A DNA stretch of 64,000 bases from assembly GCA_023384415.1 (NCBI GenBank), contig JAHDWJ010000023.1, forward strand, positions 1 through 64,000, read 5' to 3'. Position 1 is the stretch's first letter, and the number at the start of each line of letters is the position of its first letter. Positions 34,321 through 42,377 of the stretch are shown one piece after another. Source of the DNA: Anaerolineae bacterium (lineage in GTDB: Bacteria > Chloroflexota > Anaerolineae > Promineifilales > Promineifilaceae). The translations under genes and the position numbers were made by a program. The notes below the pieces were generated by a model. That model did no database searches. It was not told where the DNA came from and saw only the letters and a program-made list of their open reading frames with translations.

Positions 34321-35655
34321 TTAGGGGGCAGAAGGGATTTCTCGCGGGGGGCAGGTGGTGAAATTGCCAGCATCCGGCAAATCCAGAATGATGGCCTGAG
34401 GATCTACCCGGTTATTAAATTGGGAAATCTCCACATCTTCATGAATTAATCCCCCCCACACTGGCTGTGGGTTACGAACACCAAGAGCATTGACAATCCG
34501 AATCCCCCCGGTAATCACTGCTCGCTGCTCTGGCATAAGGTAGTAATGACCATCAATCAACGTCAGCTCCTCTGGGCTGCCAATAGCCCAGCGATACGGG
34601 TAGTTGAATATCTCGTTTTCGTAACCGATGGCAAAACGCCAGGCTCCAGATTCGGTGTGCCACCCCAGGGTGTTGTAATTCCAATCAGAATCATAGATCG
34701 TGCCAGGGTAAGGGCCGGTGGTACGGATGGGGGTGGTGCCATAATTGCGGACAGTGGCGGTGAAGTAGAGGGTGTCACATAAGGCTACAGCGGTCATGTT
34801 AAACTCAATAGTGCGGCCGGCCAGGGGGGAGATAATATCGGCACGAGGCACCCCCCCATATTGGATGGTCAACATCTGCTGCACCTGAATTTTTTGCCCC
34901 TCGGCATCTTCGGCATAAGCAATGATAGGGTAAGTACCATCCGGCGGGGGGGTGGCTTTCTTATCCACTCCCCCTTCGTAATCAAATTCGTGGCGGCCGG
35001 GCATGTTGGGAGGGATGCCGCGCTCTTTTTCGGCGATGGGATATTGCACCCCATCTGGCCCTAAGAGGTAAACCCGCAGGGTAGTTACCTCTTTCATCAA
35101 CTCAAAGGCAGCTAAAACCCGATCATCAATGCCATCCTGGTTGGGGGTGAAGGTGGTTTTGTCCAGGGTGAAGTTACGCATTTCGGGTAAGGCGGTGTCG
35201 GCTTCCGCAATGATGAGGGTGCCGTGGGTGGCTTCGGTGTTACCCGCACTATCGGTAGCTTCGATTGTCCAGGTGTAGGTGCCATTTTGCAGCAGGCGGG
35301 CCAGAATGTCTCCCTGGATGGTTTCGCCAGGAAGCCGGTAGCCGTTTACGATGCCACTAAATTGGACAGCGTAAACGCCTTTAGAGCGCGGCCGCGCCTT
35401 GCGGAAGTAGAACCGTTCCCCAGCCTCATTAGTGAAATAAATTGAGACATCCGCATTGCGGGCAATTTCATATTGAATGGTGGTGATGTCATTACGCCCG
35501 TCGGCATTGGGGGTAATGTGTTCATCAGCTACGGAGACATTACGGAGCAGGGAGCTATCTCCCTGAATGGCATACGTGGTAGCCCACACTGCGGTTATGA
35601 TGACCGCCAGGGCTACTAACAGGATAAGTAAGCGGGATTGCAAATTTTCCATCAT
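34321..35655 (-). CDS. Membrane-anchored surface protein with FlgD-Ig-like repeats
   Basis: A 444-aa protein with one N-terminal anchor helix ('LLILLVALAVIITAVWATTYAI') and a long extracytoplasmic part. Two FlgD-Ig-like units begin 'EHITPNADGRNDITTIQYEI' and 'TTFTPNQDGIDDRVLAAFEL'; each continues through beta-rich segments ending 'GTYTWTIEATDSAGN' and 'GTYPIIAYAEDAEGQ'. The C-terminal 170 residues match nothing I recognise. Such calcium-binding 'TPNxDGxND' units are common in surface and gliding or adhesion proteins. The function is unknown; probably structural at the cell surface. Confidence 0.75.
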   Translation of the reverse strand: MMENLQSRLLILLVALAVIITAVWATTYAIQGDSSLLRNVSVADEHITPNADGRNDITTIQYEIARNADVSIYFTNEAGERFYFRKARPRSKGVYAVQFSGIVNGYRLPGETIQGDILARLLQNGTYTWTIEATDSAGNTEATHGTLIIAEADTALPEMRNFTLDKTTFTPNQDGIDDRVLAAFELMKEVTTLRVYLLGPDGVQYPIAEKERGIPPNMPGRHEFDYEGGVDKKATPPPDGTYPIIAYAEDAEGQKIQVQQMLTIQYGGVPRADIISPLAGRTIEFNMTAVALCDTLYFTATVRNYGTTPIRTTGPYPGTIYDSDWNYNTLGWHTESGAWRFAIGYENEIFNYPYRWAIGSPEELTLIDGHYYLMPEQRAVITGGIRIVNALGVRNPQPVWGGLIHEDVEISQFNNRVDPQAIILDLPDAGNFTTCPPREIPSAP

Positions 35656-35843
35656 GGGGCAAGTGTATCAAACTGCCGCAGCACAGGCGAGAGACGAAAA
35701 AGGTACGGTTTCCCTCTGTTGCTCTGGCTCTGGGGGGATGTTAATATTGGGCGAGTAGAGAGTTTGTGAGTTTGCGCGTGGGTGGGTGATTCAGTCCTCG
35801 GCCTGCGCGCCTCAACTTTCAGTCCTGTTTCTTAAGGAGTTTT

Positions 35844-36524
35844 ATGGAAAATTACGGCAAAGATAAACAGTGGCCGTTTGCAGAAGGGGGGGAAAGCACC
35901 CTGGCATTAATGACGGGGATATGGGCGGCCGCGGCCGCACTTCGTTTTCTCCGCCAAAATCCTCTCACCACCCTGCTGTTCTGGCTCATTACCCCGTTGT
36001 GGCTGCTCATCCTCTGGTTCTTCCGCGATCCAAACCGGGATACCCTGGTTGAAGATGGGCTGGTTGTCAGCCCTGGGGATGGAGAATTGGTCGAGATTAT
36101 CCGCGAGCCGGAGAAACGGTATCTCAACGATGATACCATCCGTCTCAGCATCTTCTTATCCATTGTAGATGTACATGTGCAGCGTGTACCGATTAGCGGC
36201 CGCGTCACTTTAGTAGAACATCGTCCGGGTCAATTTTTACAGGCCTTCCGCCCCGAAGCCTCTGAGGTCAACGAATATATCGCCATGATCACTGAATCAG
36301 CCTATGGGCGGGTTCTAACCAAACAGATCGCTGGCATTTTAGCCCGTCGGTGTGTCAACCATGCCCAGGTGGGAGATTGGCTCACTACCGGGCAGCGATT
36401 TGGTTTGATCAAATTCAGCTCCCGTGTAGATTTATTCCTGCCACCTGATGCCGAACTTCTTGTTCGTGTAGGGGATAAAGTTTACGGGGGTCTGACTCCC
36501 ATTGCCCGATTAAGAAACCAGTGA
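35844..36524 (+). CDS. psd: Phosphatidylserine decarboxylase (archaeal/short type) with Ser-Ser processing site
   Basis: A 226-aa proenzyme that decarboxylates phosphatidylserine to phosphatidylethanolamine, with a pyruvoyl group made by self-cleavage. Family segments: 'LWFFRDPNRDTLVEDGLVVSPGDGELVEI', 'LSIFLSIVDVHVQRVPISGRV', 'RFGLIKFSSRVDLFLP'. In the family the last segment normally reads FGSR with cleavage between Gly and Ser; here the Gly is Ser (codons TTC AGC TCC CGT). Ser-Ser cleavage occurs in other pyruvoyl enzymes such as histidine decarboxylase, so activity is plausible. AAGGAG precedes the ATG. It lies upstream of pssA and a lysophospholipid acyltransferase gene: a phospholipid operon. 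Confidence 0.88.
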   Translation: MENYGKDKQWPFAEGGESTLALMTGIWAAAAALRFLRQNPLTTLLFWLITPLWLLILWFFRDPNRDTLVEDGLVVSPGDGELVEIIREPEKRYLNDDTIRLSIFLSIVDVHVQRVPISGRVTLVEHRPGQFLQAFRPEASEVNEYIAMITESAYGRVLTKQIAGILARRCVNHAQVGDWLTTGQRFGLIKFSSRVDLFLPPDAELLVRVGDKVYGGLTPIARLRNQ

Positions 36525-36541
36525 ATAGGAAGAGGTACGCC

Positions 36542-37252
36542 ATGAACAGCAAATATCGCTATCTGGTTCCCAATGGAATCACTTTTTTATCTCTCATTTG
36601 TGGCATCGTGGCTATCCTATCAGCAGCCACAGAGCGGATTGCCTTGGGAGGGGCGTTAATCCTGGCTAGTTATGTGTTGGATTTCTTTGATGGCACAACA
36701 GCCCGAAAACTTAATGCTCGCTCCGAGTTTGGCCTGCAATTAGATTCATTGGTAGATATGGTAAGTTTGGGAGCAGCCCCGGCGGTTCTGGCTTTCTTTC
36801 ACTTGCGGGTGCAGGGAGATGTAGCTGAATCGCTTATCTGGGTGTGTGCTGTCATGGTGCCGCTGGCAGGGGCTTTCCGGCTGGCCCGCTTTAATCTCTT
36901 GCCGATGAAGGTTGGTCAGACAGATTCTATTGGGTTGACTATTTCGACGGCAGGGGCGTTGTTGGTATTGGCAATTATGACTGATTTAAGCGGCCGCATC
37001 GCTATCGCCAACTTTTGGTTCATTCCCCTCATGGTGCTGCTCAGCCTACTCATGGTCAGCACCATCACCTTCCCATCGGTCAAATGGATTTTCAGTCGCC
37101 GTAAAGTCAACATATGCCTGATCATCCTGACCGGCATTGGTATCTGGCAGTTGAGCTTTATTCCTACCTGGTATCTCCTCACTAATGGGTATGTAGGTAT
37201 CTCCCTGGCTCGTGCTGGTTACCGTACCGTCATCAGTCAACAATCATTATGA
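36542..37252 (+). CDS. pssA: CDP-diacylglycerol-serine O-phosphatidyltransferase
   Basis: A 236-aa membrane enzyme making phosphatidylserine from CDP-diacylglycerol and serine, the step before Psd. The CDP-alcohol phosphotransferase motif is exact: 'DGTTARKLNARSEFGLQLDSLVD' (D-G-x2-A-R-x8-G-x3-D-x3-D). About six hydrophobic helices follow ('VCAVMVPLAGAFRLARFNLLP'). GGAAGAGG before the ATG at 36542 selects this start over a GTG at 36521. Its stop overlaps the next ATG by four bases (ATGA), implying translational coupling with the acyltransferase. Confidence 0.95.
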   Translation: MNSKYRYLVPNGITFLSLICGIVAILSAATERIALGGALILASYVLDFFDGTTARKLNARSEFGLQLDSLVDMVSLGAAPAVLAFFHLRVQGDVAESLIWVCAVMVPLAGAFRLARFNLLPMKVGQTDSIGLTISTAGALLVLAIMTDLSGRIAIANFWFIPLMVLLSLLMVSTITFPSVKWIFSRRKVNICLIILTGIGIWQLSFIPTWYLLTNGYVGISLARAGYRTVISQQSL

Positions 37253-37929
37253 GCAATTTTCACACCCGCTGGCTCCGTTTTCAAGGTTATGCCTTGTTTC
37301 GTTATTTCCGGCTGGTGACACGCACCGCCCGTTTCCAGGTAGAGGGATGGGCCAATGCCGAAAAAGCCAAAACCAGCGGGCGGCCGCGTATTTGGACAAG
37401 CTGGCATGGCCTGGGTATGACCTTTATGAACTTTGGCGACCGTTTTTTGGACGCTGACAATTTTGTTGCCATCATCGTAGGGGATGATCGCTCAAATGTA
37501 TTGGATGAGTTGGGCAGCCGCCTGGGGGGACACCCGGTAGCCATAGATATGCAAGGAAATCCGGTAGCATCTGGCCGTTCTGTCCTAAAAGTCGTTAGAG
37601 CGTTAAAAGCGGGTCGGGAAACCGTGCTATTTCCTGATGGGCCTGATGGCCCAGCCTTTGTACCCAAAGCTGGAATTGCTTACCTGGCCCGGAAAGCGGC
37701 CGCGGCCATCCTCCCTACCGCCGTTTGGACCAAATGGGGTGTTCATCTACCCCGCTGGGACCGCTACCTTGTCCCTATCCCGTTCGCTCGTCTGCATGTC
37801 ACCATAGGCGAACCCCTCTTCATTGATGAAACCATGAGCGAAGCGGATGTATTAGACCGTGTGACGGCGGCCAATAACGCCATTCGCACCCGCGCCCAAC
37901 TAATGGCCGGAACCAAACCGTGGCCCTAA
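37249..37929 (+). CDS. Lysophospholipid acyltransferase-family protein (DUF374)
   Basis: A 226-aa protein of the LPLAT/DUF374 group. 'RIWTSWHGLGMTFMNFGDR' carries the active-site His (the HX4D motif is modified in this group), and 'LFPDGPDGPAFVPKAGIAYLARKAAAAILPTAVW' is the typical DUF374 'PDGPxGP' segment. It overlaps pssA by four bases, so it is expressed with the psd-pssA phospholipid genes and probably acylates a lysophospholipid or lipid intermediate. Relatives include the lauroyl/myristoyltransferase superfamily. The exact substrate is unknown. Confidence 0.88.
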   Translation: MSNFHTRWLRFQGYALFRYFRLVTRTARFQVEGWANAEKAKTSGRPRIWTSWHGLGMTFMNFGDRFLDADNFVAIIVGDDRSNVLDELGSRLGGHPVAIDMQGNPVASGRSVLKVVRALKAGRETVLFPDGPDGPAFVPKAGIAYLARKAAAAILPTAVWTKWGVHLPRWDRYLVPIPFARLHVTIGEPLFIDETMSEADVLDRVTAANNAIRTRAQLMAGTKPWP

Positions 37930-37932
37930 TTT

Positions 37933-38976
37933 ATGAGTGAAACAGATAACCCTCTCAAGTCGCTGATTACTCAGTTTGCCCGGGATTTTGCCGCCTGGTC
38001 ACTCAACAGGCCAATCCAAGCCGTGCAACCATTAAACGTCGAATTTCCTGCCACCCCTATCCAAAGCGATCTCCTCTTCCGTGTTTTGGATCAAGAAGGG
38101 CATGAGCTGCTACTACATTTTGAGCTGCAAGGTCGAAGCAGCCATAAACCAATGCCCTACCGGGAACTGGACTACTTAAGCCGAATCGCGTTTCGAGAAA
38201 TTCCCTTACCTTTAGGGCCAGGCACCCCACGTTTGCATAGTGTTGTTCTTTATATCGGTGAGGGGGCCGGCCGGGGAGACAGCGGCCACTACACCATCTA
38301 TGGCCCTGACGGGTCTGTCTCTCTGCAATGGCAATATCAACCCATCCGTTTGTGGGAAATAAAAGCCGAAAATCTGCTACAATTAAAGCAACCGGCCTTA
38401 ACAGCTTTGATTGGGCTGACCAAATTAGAGCAACCAAAGTACGAATTGCCACAGGCGCTAACCCAAATTCGCACGGTACCAGACAGCAGCGAACGCCATC
38501 AGTTACTGGCAACTTTAGTGACTTTGTTACCCACAGAAGAGGTGACTAAAATGGTTGAACAATTATTAGAACAAACAGAAACATTGCTTATAGATACCCC
38601 ATACCTGCGGCGTATGCGCCAACTTGGATTGCAGCAAGGCTTAGAGGAAGGCCGAGAAATAGGCCGAGAGGAAGGCCGAGAGGAAGGCCGAGAAATAGGC
38701 CGAGAAGAGGGCCGAGAAGAAGGCCGAGAAGAAGGGTTACAAAAAGGGCGGTTAGAAGGGTTACGGGAAGCTATTTTAGAAATGACTGTGCGCAAATTTA
38801 ATCCCCTGGCTATCGAATACAGGCAGTTACAGGCTAACCTGGAAAAAATTGACCAACCAGAAACCCTGCAAGAATTGTTGGTATCCTTGCTGGATATGGC
38901 AGATATGGGCAGTTTTCTGGCTTTCACTCATTCATCCTGGCAAGCATTGAAAAATGCCCCAACTGAACCACGCTGA
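37933..38976 (+). CDS. Rpn-type PD-(D/E)XK nuclease (transposase-like / RpnC family) with Gly-Arg-Glu repeats
   Basis: A 347-aa protein. The N-terminal part has the Rpn nuclease pattern: 'PIQSDLLFRVLDQEGHELLLHFELQGRSSHKPMPYRELDYLSR', with Asp and the Glu-x-Gln core of the PD-(D/E)XK fold. Residues about 235-275 are a charged repeat 'GREEGREIGREEG' that is likely a long helix, encoded by 12-bp DNA repeats, and a helical tail follows. Rpn proteins are annotated as recombination-promoting nucleases or transposase-like proteins and vary in copy number; no terminal repeats are seen. It starts three bases after the acyltransferase stop. Confidence 0.82.
   Translation: MSETDNPLKSLITQFARDFAAWSLNRPIQAVQPLNVEFPATPIQSDLLFRVLDQEGHELLLHFELQGRSSHKPMPYRELDYLSRIAFREIPLPLGPGTPRLHSVVLYIGEGAGRGDSGHYTIYGPDGSVSLQWQYQPIRLWEIKAENLLQLKQPALTALIGLTKLEQPKYELPQALTQIRTVPDSSERHQLLATLVTLLPTEEVTKMVEQLLEQTETLLIDTPYLRRMRQLGLQQGLEEGREIGREEGREEGREIGREEGREEGREEGLQKGRLEGLREAILEMTVRKFNPLAIEYRQLQANLEKIDQPETLQELLVSLLDMADMGSFLAFTHSSWQALKNAPTEPR
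38640..38745. repeat. In-gene tandem 12-bp repeats in the Rpn-type gene
   Basis: About eight imperfect copies of GAGGAAGGCCGA in frame, encoding Gly-Arg-Glu-Glu/Ile units. The period is a multiple of three, so slippage would change length without a frameshift. Confidence 0.85.
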
Positions 38977-38982
38977 TATTCC

Positions 38983-39756
38983 TTATTTCCCCTGCCAGTT
39001 GGCCGGCCGCTTACTAATAAAAGCGTCCATTCCCTCTTTTTGATCCTCGGTGGCAAAAAGCATATAAAACAGCCGCCGCTCATGGGCTAATCCGGCTTGT
39101 AAGAACATCTCATCGGCGGCATTGACTGCTTCTTTGCCCAGGCGCACCGCTACCGGCGCACGGTTGGCGATTTGCTGTGCCAGTTTAATCGCCTCTTCCA
39201 GATACACTTCTACCGGGTAAACATGGTTGACCAACCCATGATGGAGGGCTTCGGCGGCGGTGAGAAAACGGCCATTAAGGACGATCTCCATGGCCAATGT
39301 TTTACCTACGGCGCGGGTCATGCGTTGAGTACCCCCGGCTCCAGGGATAACCCCTATATTAATTTCTGGCTGGCCGAATTGGGCCGTCTCGCTGGCAATA
39401 ATCATATCGCAGGCCATGACCAGTTCACATCCCCCGCCCAGGGCAAAGCCGGAGACGGCCGCGATAATCGGCTTGTTGAGACGGCGCAGGCGATCCCAAT
39501 AATCTATGAATGGGTTGTCTAACATGGAGACGGGGGTGGCTCCGGCCATCTGTTTGATGTCGGCCCCAGCGGCAAAGGCGCGTTCATTGCCGGTGATGAC
39601 CATACAGCCAATGGCCGGATCAGTGTCGAATTGGGTTAAGGCATCTATTAACTCGGCCATTAACTCCCGGTTAAGCGCGTTAAGGGCTTTGGGGCGATTT
39701 AATTGGGCGATGCCCACTTTCCCTTCGCTGCGGGTAAGAATGTGTTCGTAGGTCAT
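38983..39756 (-). CDS. Enoyl-CoA hydratase/isomerase (crotonase family)
   Basis: A 257-aa enzyme hydrating 2-enoyl-CoA or a related acyl-CoA. Oxyanion-hole segments are 'ERAFAAGADIKQM' and 'SGFALGGGCELVMACDMIIAS'. Both catalytic Glu positions of hydratases are present: the first in 'GGCELVMACD' and the second in 'FGQPEINIGVIPGAGGTQRM'. The C-terminal 'ATEDQKEGMDAFISKRP' is typical. It starts with AAGGAG before the ATG, and a perfect inverted repeat lies 20 bp farther upstream. It stands alone, convergent with the Rpn gene. The substrate is uncertain (fatty-acid or phenylacetate-type beta-oxidation). Confidence 0.93.
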   Translation of the reverse strand: MTYEHILTRSEGKVGIAQLNRPKALNALNRELMAELIDALTQFDTDPAIGCMVITGNERAFAAGADIKQMAGATPVSMLDNPFIDYWDRLRRLNKPIIAAVSGFALGGGCELVMACDMIIASETAQFGQPEINIGVIPGAGGTQRMTRAVGKTLAMEIVLNGRFLTAAEALHHGLVNHVYPVEVYLEEAIKLAQQIANRAPVAVRLGKEAVNAADEMFLQAGLAHERRLFYMLFATEDQKEGMDAFISKRPANWQGK

Positions 39757-39775
39757 ATAAAGGTCTCCTTAGTAA

Positions 39776-39794
39776 ATCGAACTTCCAGTTCGAT
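39776..39794. promoter_or_regulatory. Candidate operator upstream of the crotonase gene
   Basis: ATCGAACT and AGTTCGAT form a perfect 8-bp inverted repeat with a three-base spacer, centred about 30 bp before the minus-strand start at 39756. The rest of 39757-39896 holds nothing else. Confidence 0.35.
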
Positions 39795-39896
39795 GCGCGA
39801 TTTGGAAAATCAGGCTACAAATTTTCATTCATCGTGCTGTGTCCCACCTATATTGGGCTCTTCTGAGTTGTCTAGGGAAGAATTGTAAAGCATGAA

Positions 39897-41129
39897 TCAT
39901 GTCAACTGCCAATAGGATATGGTTTCAATATGGTAGGTTTGCGGCCGCGTATCTACCGGCTGCACTTCTACCAAACGATACCCGGCCTGGGCCAACCCTT
40001 TGCCATCGCGGGCCAGGGTAGCTACATCGGCACTAACGTAGAGAATGCGGGCCGGTAAGCGGCCGCGTACCCAATCCAGCACCTCTTTACTCACCCCTTG
40101 GGCGGGTGGGTTGACGACCAGTAAATCGGGTTGAAAATCTACGGTTAAAAGGACATCTTCCACTGCTCCCTGGTACAAACTCACATTGTCCGTTTCATCC
40201 AGGTTCACGGCCGCATCGTGAACAGCGTCTGGGTTTTGTTCTACTCCCACCAGGGCAGCACACCGCTCGGCCAGCCACCGGCTAAACAAGCCGATGCCGC
40301 TGTACAGTTCTAACACCTGCTCCGTCCCCTGCAACTTAGCATAATGAAGTAGGGTATCAACCAGGAGCGCGGCCGCAGCCGGGCTGGGGGGGAAGTAGCA
40401 GCTGGGTGATAGGCGGAACTCCCGCCCTTTGACTACCTGCACAAGATAGGGATCGCCAATGAGGGTTGCGGCCGCGCCATCAGGCAAGAGAACCGCCACC
40501 GATATGGGGAAATCTACCTCTAGTTCTGGAGCCTCGTTATCCCCCAGGTCTAACAAAGCCAACAGCGACGCATCATCTCCCTGGCGTAAAATAATGCGAC
40601 GCAAACCGGGAAAATCCAAAACCAAATCATGGCGCAGGTCAAGCAGGGCAGGTTGGGTAATGGGACAGTCAGTAATGGGAATGACCTGCTGCAAACCAGG
40701 CGACCATAAGCCTGATTGCCCATCAGGCAGGGGGGTAAGCATCATCTCATAACTGTACCCATACGGCTCAGGGTTCGCCAGGGTGGGGCGTACCGGGGGA
40801 TGGGGAAATCCGCCCAATCGTTGAAGCTGCTCGGCAACGACGGCCTGTTTGTAGACCAACTGCTGCCCGTATTGGATATGTTGAAAATGGCAGCCACCAC
40901 AACTGCCAAAATGGGGACAGCGGGGTTCGGTGCGGTAAGGGGAGGCTTCCAGAATGGTATGGACGCGGCCGCGATGAAAATGTTTGCCCCGGTTCTCCAG
41001 CAGCTCCACCTGAACCCGCTCCCCAGGGATGGTATAGGGCACAAAAACTACCCTATCCTGAGCATCTCGCCCCAGAGCCACCCCCCCATTACCCATACCG
41101 GTTAAAGTCAAAGTTACTGTTTTCATCAT
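39897..41129 (-). CDS. TrmA/RlmD-type RNA (uracil-C5) methyltransferase homologue lacking the usual catalytic Cys
   Basis: A 410-aa class I SAM methyltransferase homologue. An N-terminal TRAM domain ('VTLTLTGMGNGGVALGRDAQDRVVFVP') precedes iron-sulphur Cys ('CPHFGSCGGCHFQH' and 'ITDCPIT'). SAM motif I is 'QVLELYSGIGLFSRWLAERCAALVGVE'. The usual DPPR motif reads 'VVNPPAQG', and the nucleophile motif, normally 'YVSCNPATLARD', reads 'YVSADVATLARD'. The catalytic Cys is therefore Ala, and the Asp of motif IV is Asn. Either this is an inactive or altered paralogue or it uses another mechanism. The ATG at 41129 is used; a longer frame runs into repeat DNA. Confidence 0.85.
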   Translation of the reverse strand: MMKTVTLTLTGMGNGGVALGRDAQDRVVFVPYTIPGERVQVELLENRGKHFHRGRVHTILEASPYRTEPRCPHFGSCGGCHFQHIQYGQQLVYKQAVVAEQLQRLGGFPHPPVRPTLANPEPYGYSYEMMLTPLPDGQSGLWSPGLQQVIPITDCPITQPALLDLRHDLVLDFPGLRRIILRQGDDASLLALLDLGDNEAPELEVDFPISVAVLLPDGAAATLIGDPYLVQVVKGREFRLSPSCYFPPSPAAAALLVDTLLHYAKLQGTEQVLELYSGIGLFSRWLAERCAALVGVEQNPDAVHDAAVNLDETDNVSLYQGAVEDVLLTVDFQPDLLVVNPPAQGVSKEVLDWVRGRLPARILYVSADVATLARDGKGLAQAGYRLVEVQPVDTRPQTYHIETISYWQLT

Positions 41130-41131
41130 TT

Positions 41132-41225
41132 CAGAGTGGCAGAGTGGCAGAGTGGCAGAGTGGCATGAAACGATTTTACTTTGCCCCTTTGCGACTTTGC
41201 GACTTTGCCCCTTTGCAACTTTGTC
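41132..41225. repeat. Low-complexity intergenic phrases (AGTGGCAG and TTTGCGACTTTGC families)
   Basis: Four 9-bp 'AGAGTGGC' units, then repeats of 'CTTTGCGACTTTGC', fill the space between the methyltransferase and the CPBP gene. Confidence 0.85.
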
Positions 41226-41227
41226 CT

Positions 41228-41860
41228 TTACAATACGCCAATAGCAATTAACTGCGTAAAGATGGCTATAAACCAATGAATCAGAAACGGATAAACGATT
41301 GATTCTGTGCGCCAGGCGATAAACCCAAACCCAGCCCCGCCAAATATCGTCGTTAGGGTTTCAATTTCCGGTTTATTCAGGTGCATAAACGCAAAGGGAA
41401 CCGCCTGCAAGAAGATGGCTGGCCCTGGTCCAACCACCCTGGCTAACCCAAATAAAAGAAACCCCCGCCACATAAATTCCCAACCAAACAAATCTACCCC
41501 AGTGATAAAAATGAGATAAAGGACATTTTGTGGCGCACGGCTCTGGTAATAAGCCATCATGCCGGGGGTGCGAGCTATAAAATGGAGAATGAGGGCCATG
41601 ATTACACAAACTACCACTACCCACACCACCCCTTCTGACCAGCGTCCCCACTTAAACCCATAGTCGCCTAACCGTTCGGCAAATAAAATCCAGATGATGA
41701 TAGCTGGGATGAGAAAGTAGTAGACCACCCGATCATACGCTTTCACCTGAAACAAACTATGCCCATACCAATCTAACATGGGCAGAACTGTTCCTAAAAC
41801 AATGATCAGGGTGAGCTTGAGATCAAACTCAACCCCACCGATAATGATTTTTGCCGGCAT
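41228..41860 (-). CDS. CPBP-family intramembrane protein (glutamic-type protease-like)
   Basis: A 210-aa multi-pass membrane protein. CPBP motifs: 'GWEFMWRGFLLFGLARVVGPGPAIFLQAVPFAFMHLNKPE' (E-x3-R motif and the second His motif) and 'GFGFIAWRTESIVYPFLIHWFI' (third motif with His). The first motif is EFMWR rather than EExxR, a variant seen in non-Rce1 members. The family processes or protects membrane peptides; the role is unknown. The start 'MPAKIIIGG' at 41860 is chosen; a longer frame from 41929 crosses a repeat phrase. Confidence 0.82.
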   Translation of the reverse strand: MPAKIIIGGVEFDLKLTLIIVLGTVLPMLDWYGHSLFQVKAYDRVVYYFLIPAIIIWILFAERLGDYGFKWGRWSEGVVWVVVVCVIMALILHFIARTPGMMAYYQSRAPQNVLYLIFITGVDLFGWEFMWRGFLLFGLARVVGPGPAIFLQAVPFAFMHLNKPEIETLTTIFGGAGFGFIAWRTESIVYPFLIHWFIAIFTQLIAIGVL

Positions 41861-41964
41861 GAAATAGAGATACTCCGGGAATATGTGGGTTTGATAAGCC
41901 GTATGGCGCACTCCGCAAGGACGGGTCACTCACTGCTTACTACTCACTGCTTACCGCTCACTGC

Positions 41965-42285
41965 TCAAGGGGCCGGGGCAATGCCGACGAGCAATGTCAG
42001 GCGGGTATTGTTTTCGTTGCTGACCCCATGGGGAATGCCGGCCGGGGCCCAAATGATTTGCCCCTCTGCACCCTCAAACTGTTCATCACCGACCTGGAAG
42101 CGGCCGCGGCCGGCAACCACCATATAAAATTTATCCTGATCGGCGTGATCATGCACCTTTTGCACCTGGCCTGGCTCCAGGCAGTTTAACCCCAACAACA
42201 AATGATCAGCCCGGAACAGTGTTGTCTTATAAAACTTATCCGGCTGGCTGCCCTCATAATCGGCAATCGTTTTGATCCAGTTCAT
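41965..42285 (-). CDS. Cupin-domain protein
   Basis: A 106-aa single-domain cupin: 'LNCLEPGQVQKVHDHADQDKFYMVVAGRGRFQVGDEQFEGAEGQIIWAPAGIPHGVSN' holds both cupin motifs, with metal-binding His-x-His, Glu replaced by Asp/Lys variation, and the final His. The role (dioxygenase, isomerase or sensor) cannot be assigned. AGAAGGTG precedes the ATG. The region just downstream (41928-41963) is a 'CACTGCTTACTACTCACTGC' repeat phrase. A terminator lies just upstream, so it has its own promoter. Confidence 0.85.
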   Translation of the reverse strand: MNWIKTIADYEGSQPDKFYKTTLFRADHLLLGLNCLEPGQVQKVHDHADQDKFYMVVAGRGRFQVGDEQFEGAEGQIIWAPAGIPHGVSNENNTRLTLLVGIAPAP

Positions 42286-42321
42286 CTATTTCACCTTCTC
42301 TGACAACTTCCCAGAAACAAA

Positions 42322-42352
42322 AACCCCTAAACACGCCGTGTGTTTAGGGGTT
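42322..42352 (-). terminator. Terminator after rpsU
   Basis: AACCCCTAAACAC pairs with GTGTTTAGGGGTT (five-base loop), 25 bp beyond the rpsU stop. Confidence 0.9.
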
Positions 42353-42377
42353 AGAAACAAAGATAGGGCCTGGCTGG

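Noticed and set aside
37700..39939. A 2.2-kb stretch without GCGGCCGC (also 49665-51855) as evidence of recent transfer
   Set aside because: With a mean spacing of about 560 bp and about 115 sites, one or two gaps this long are expected by chance.
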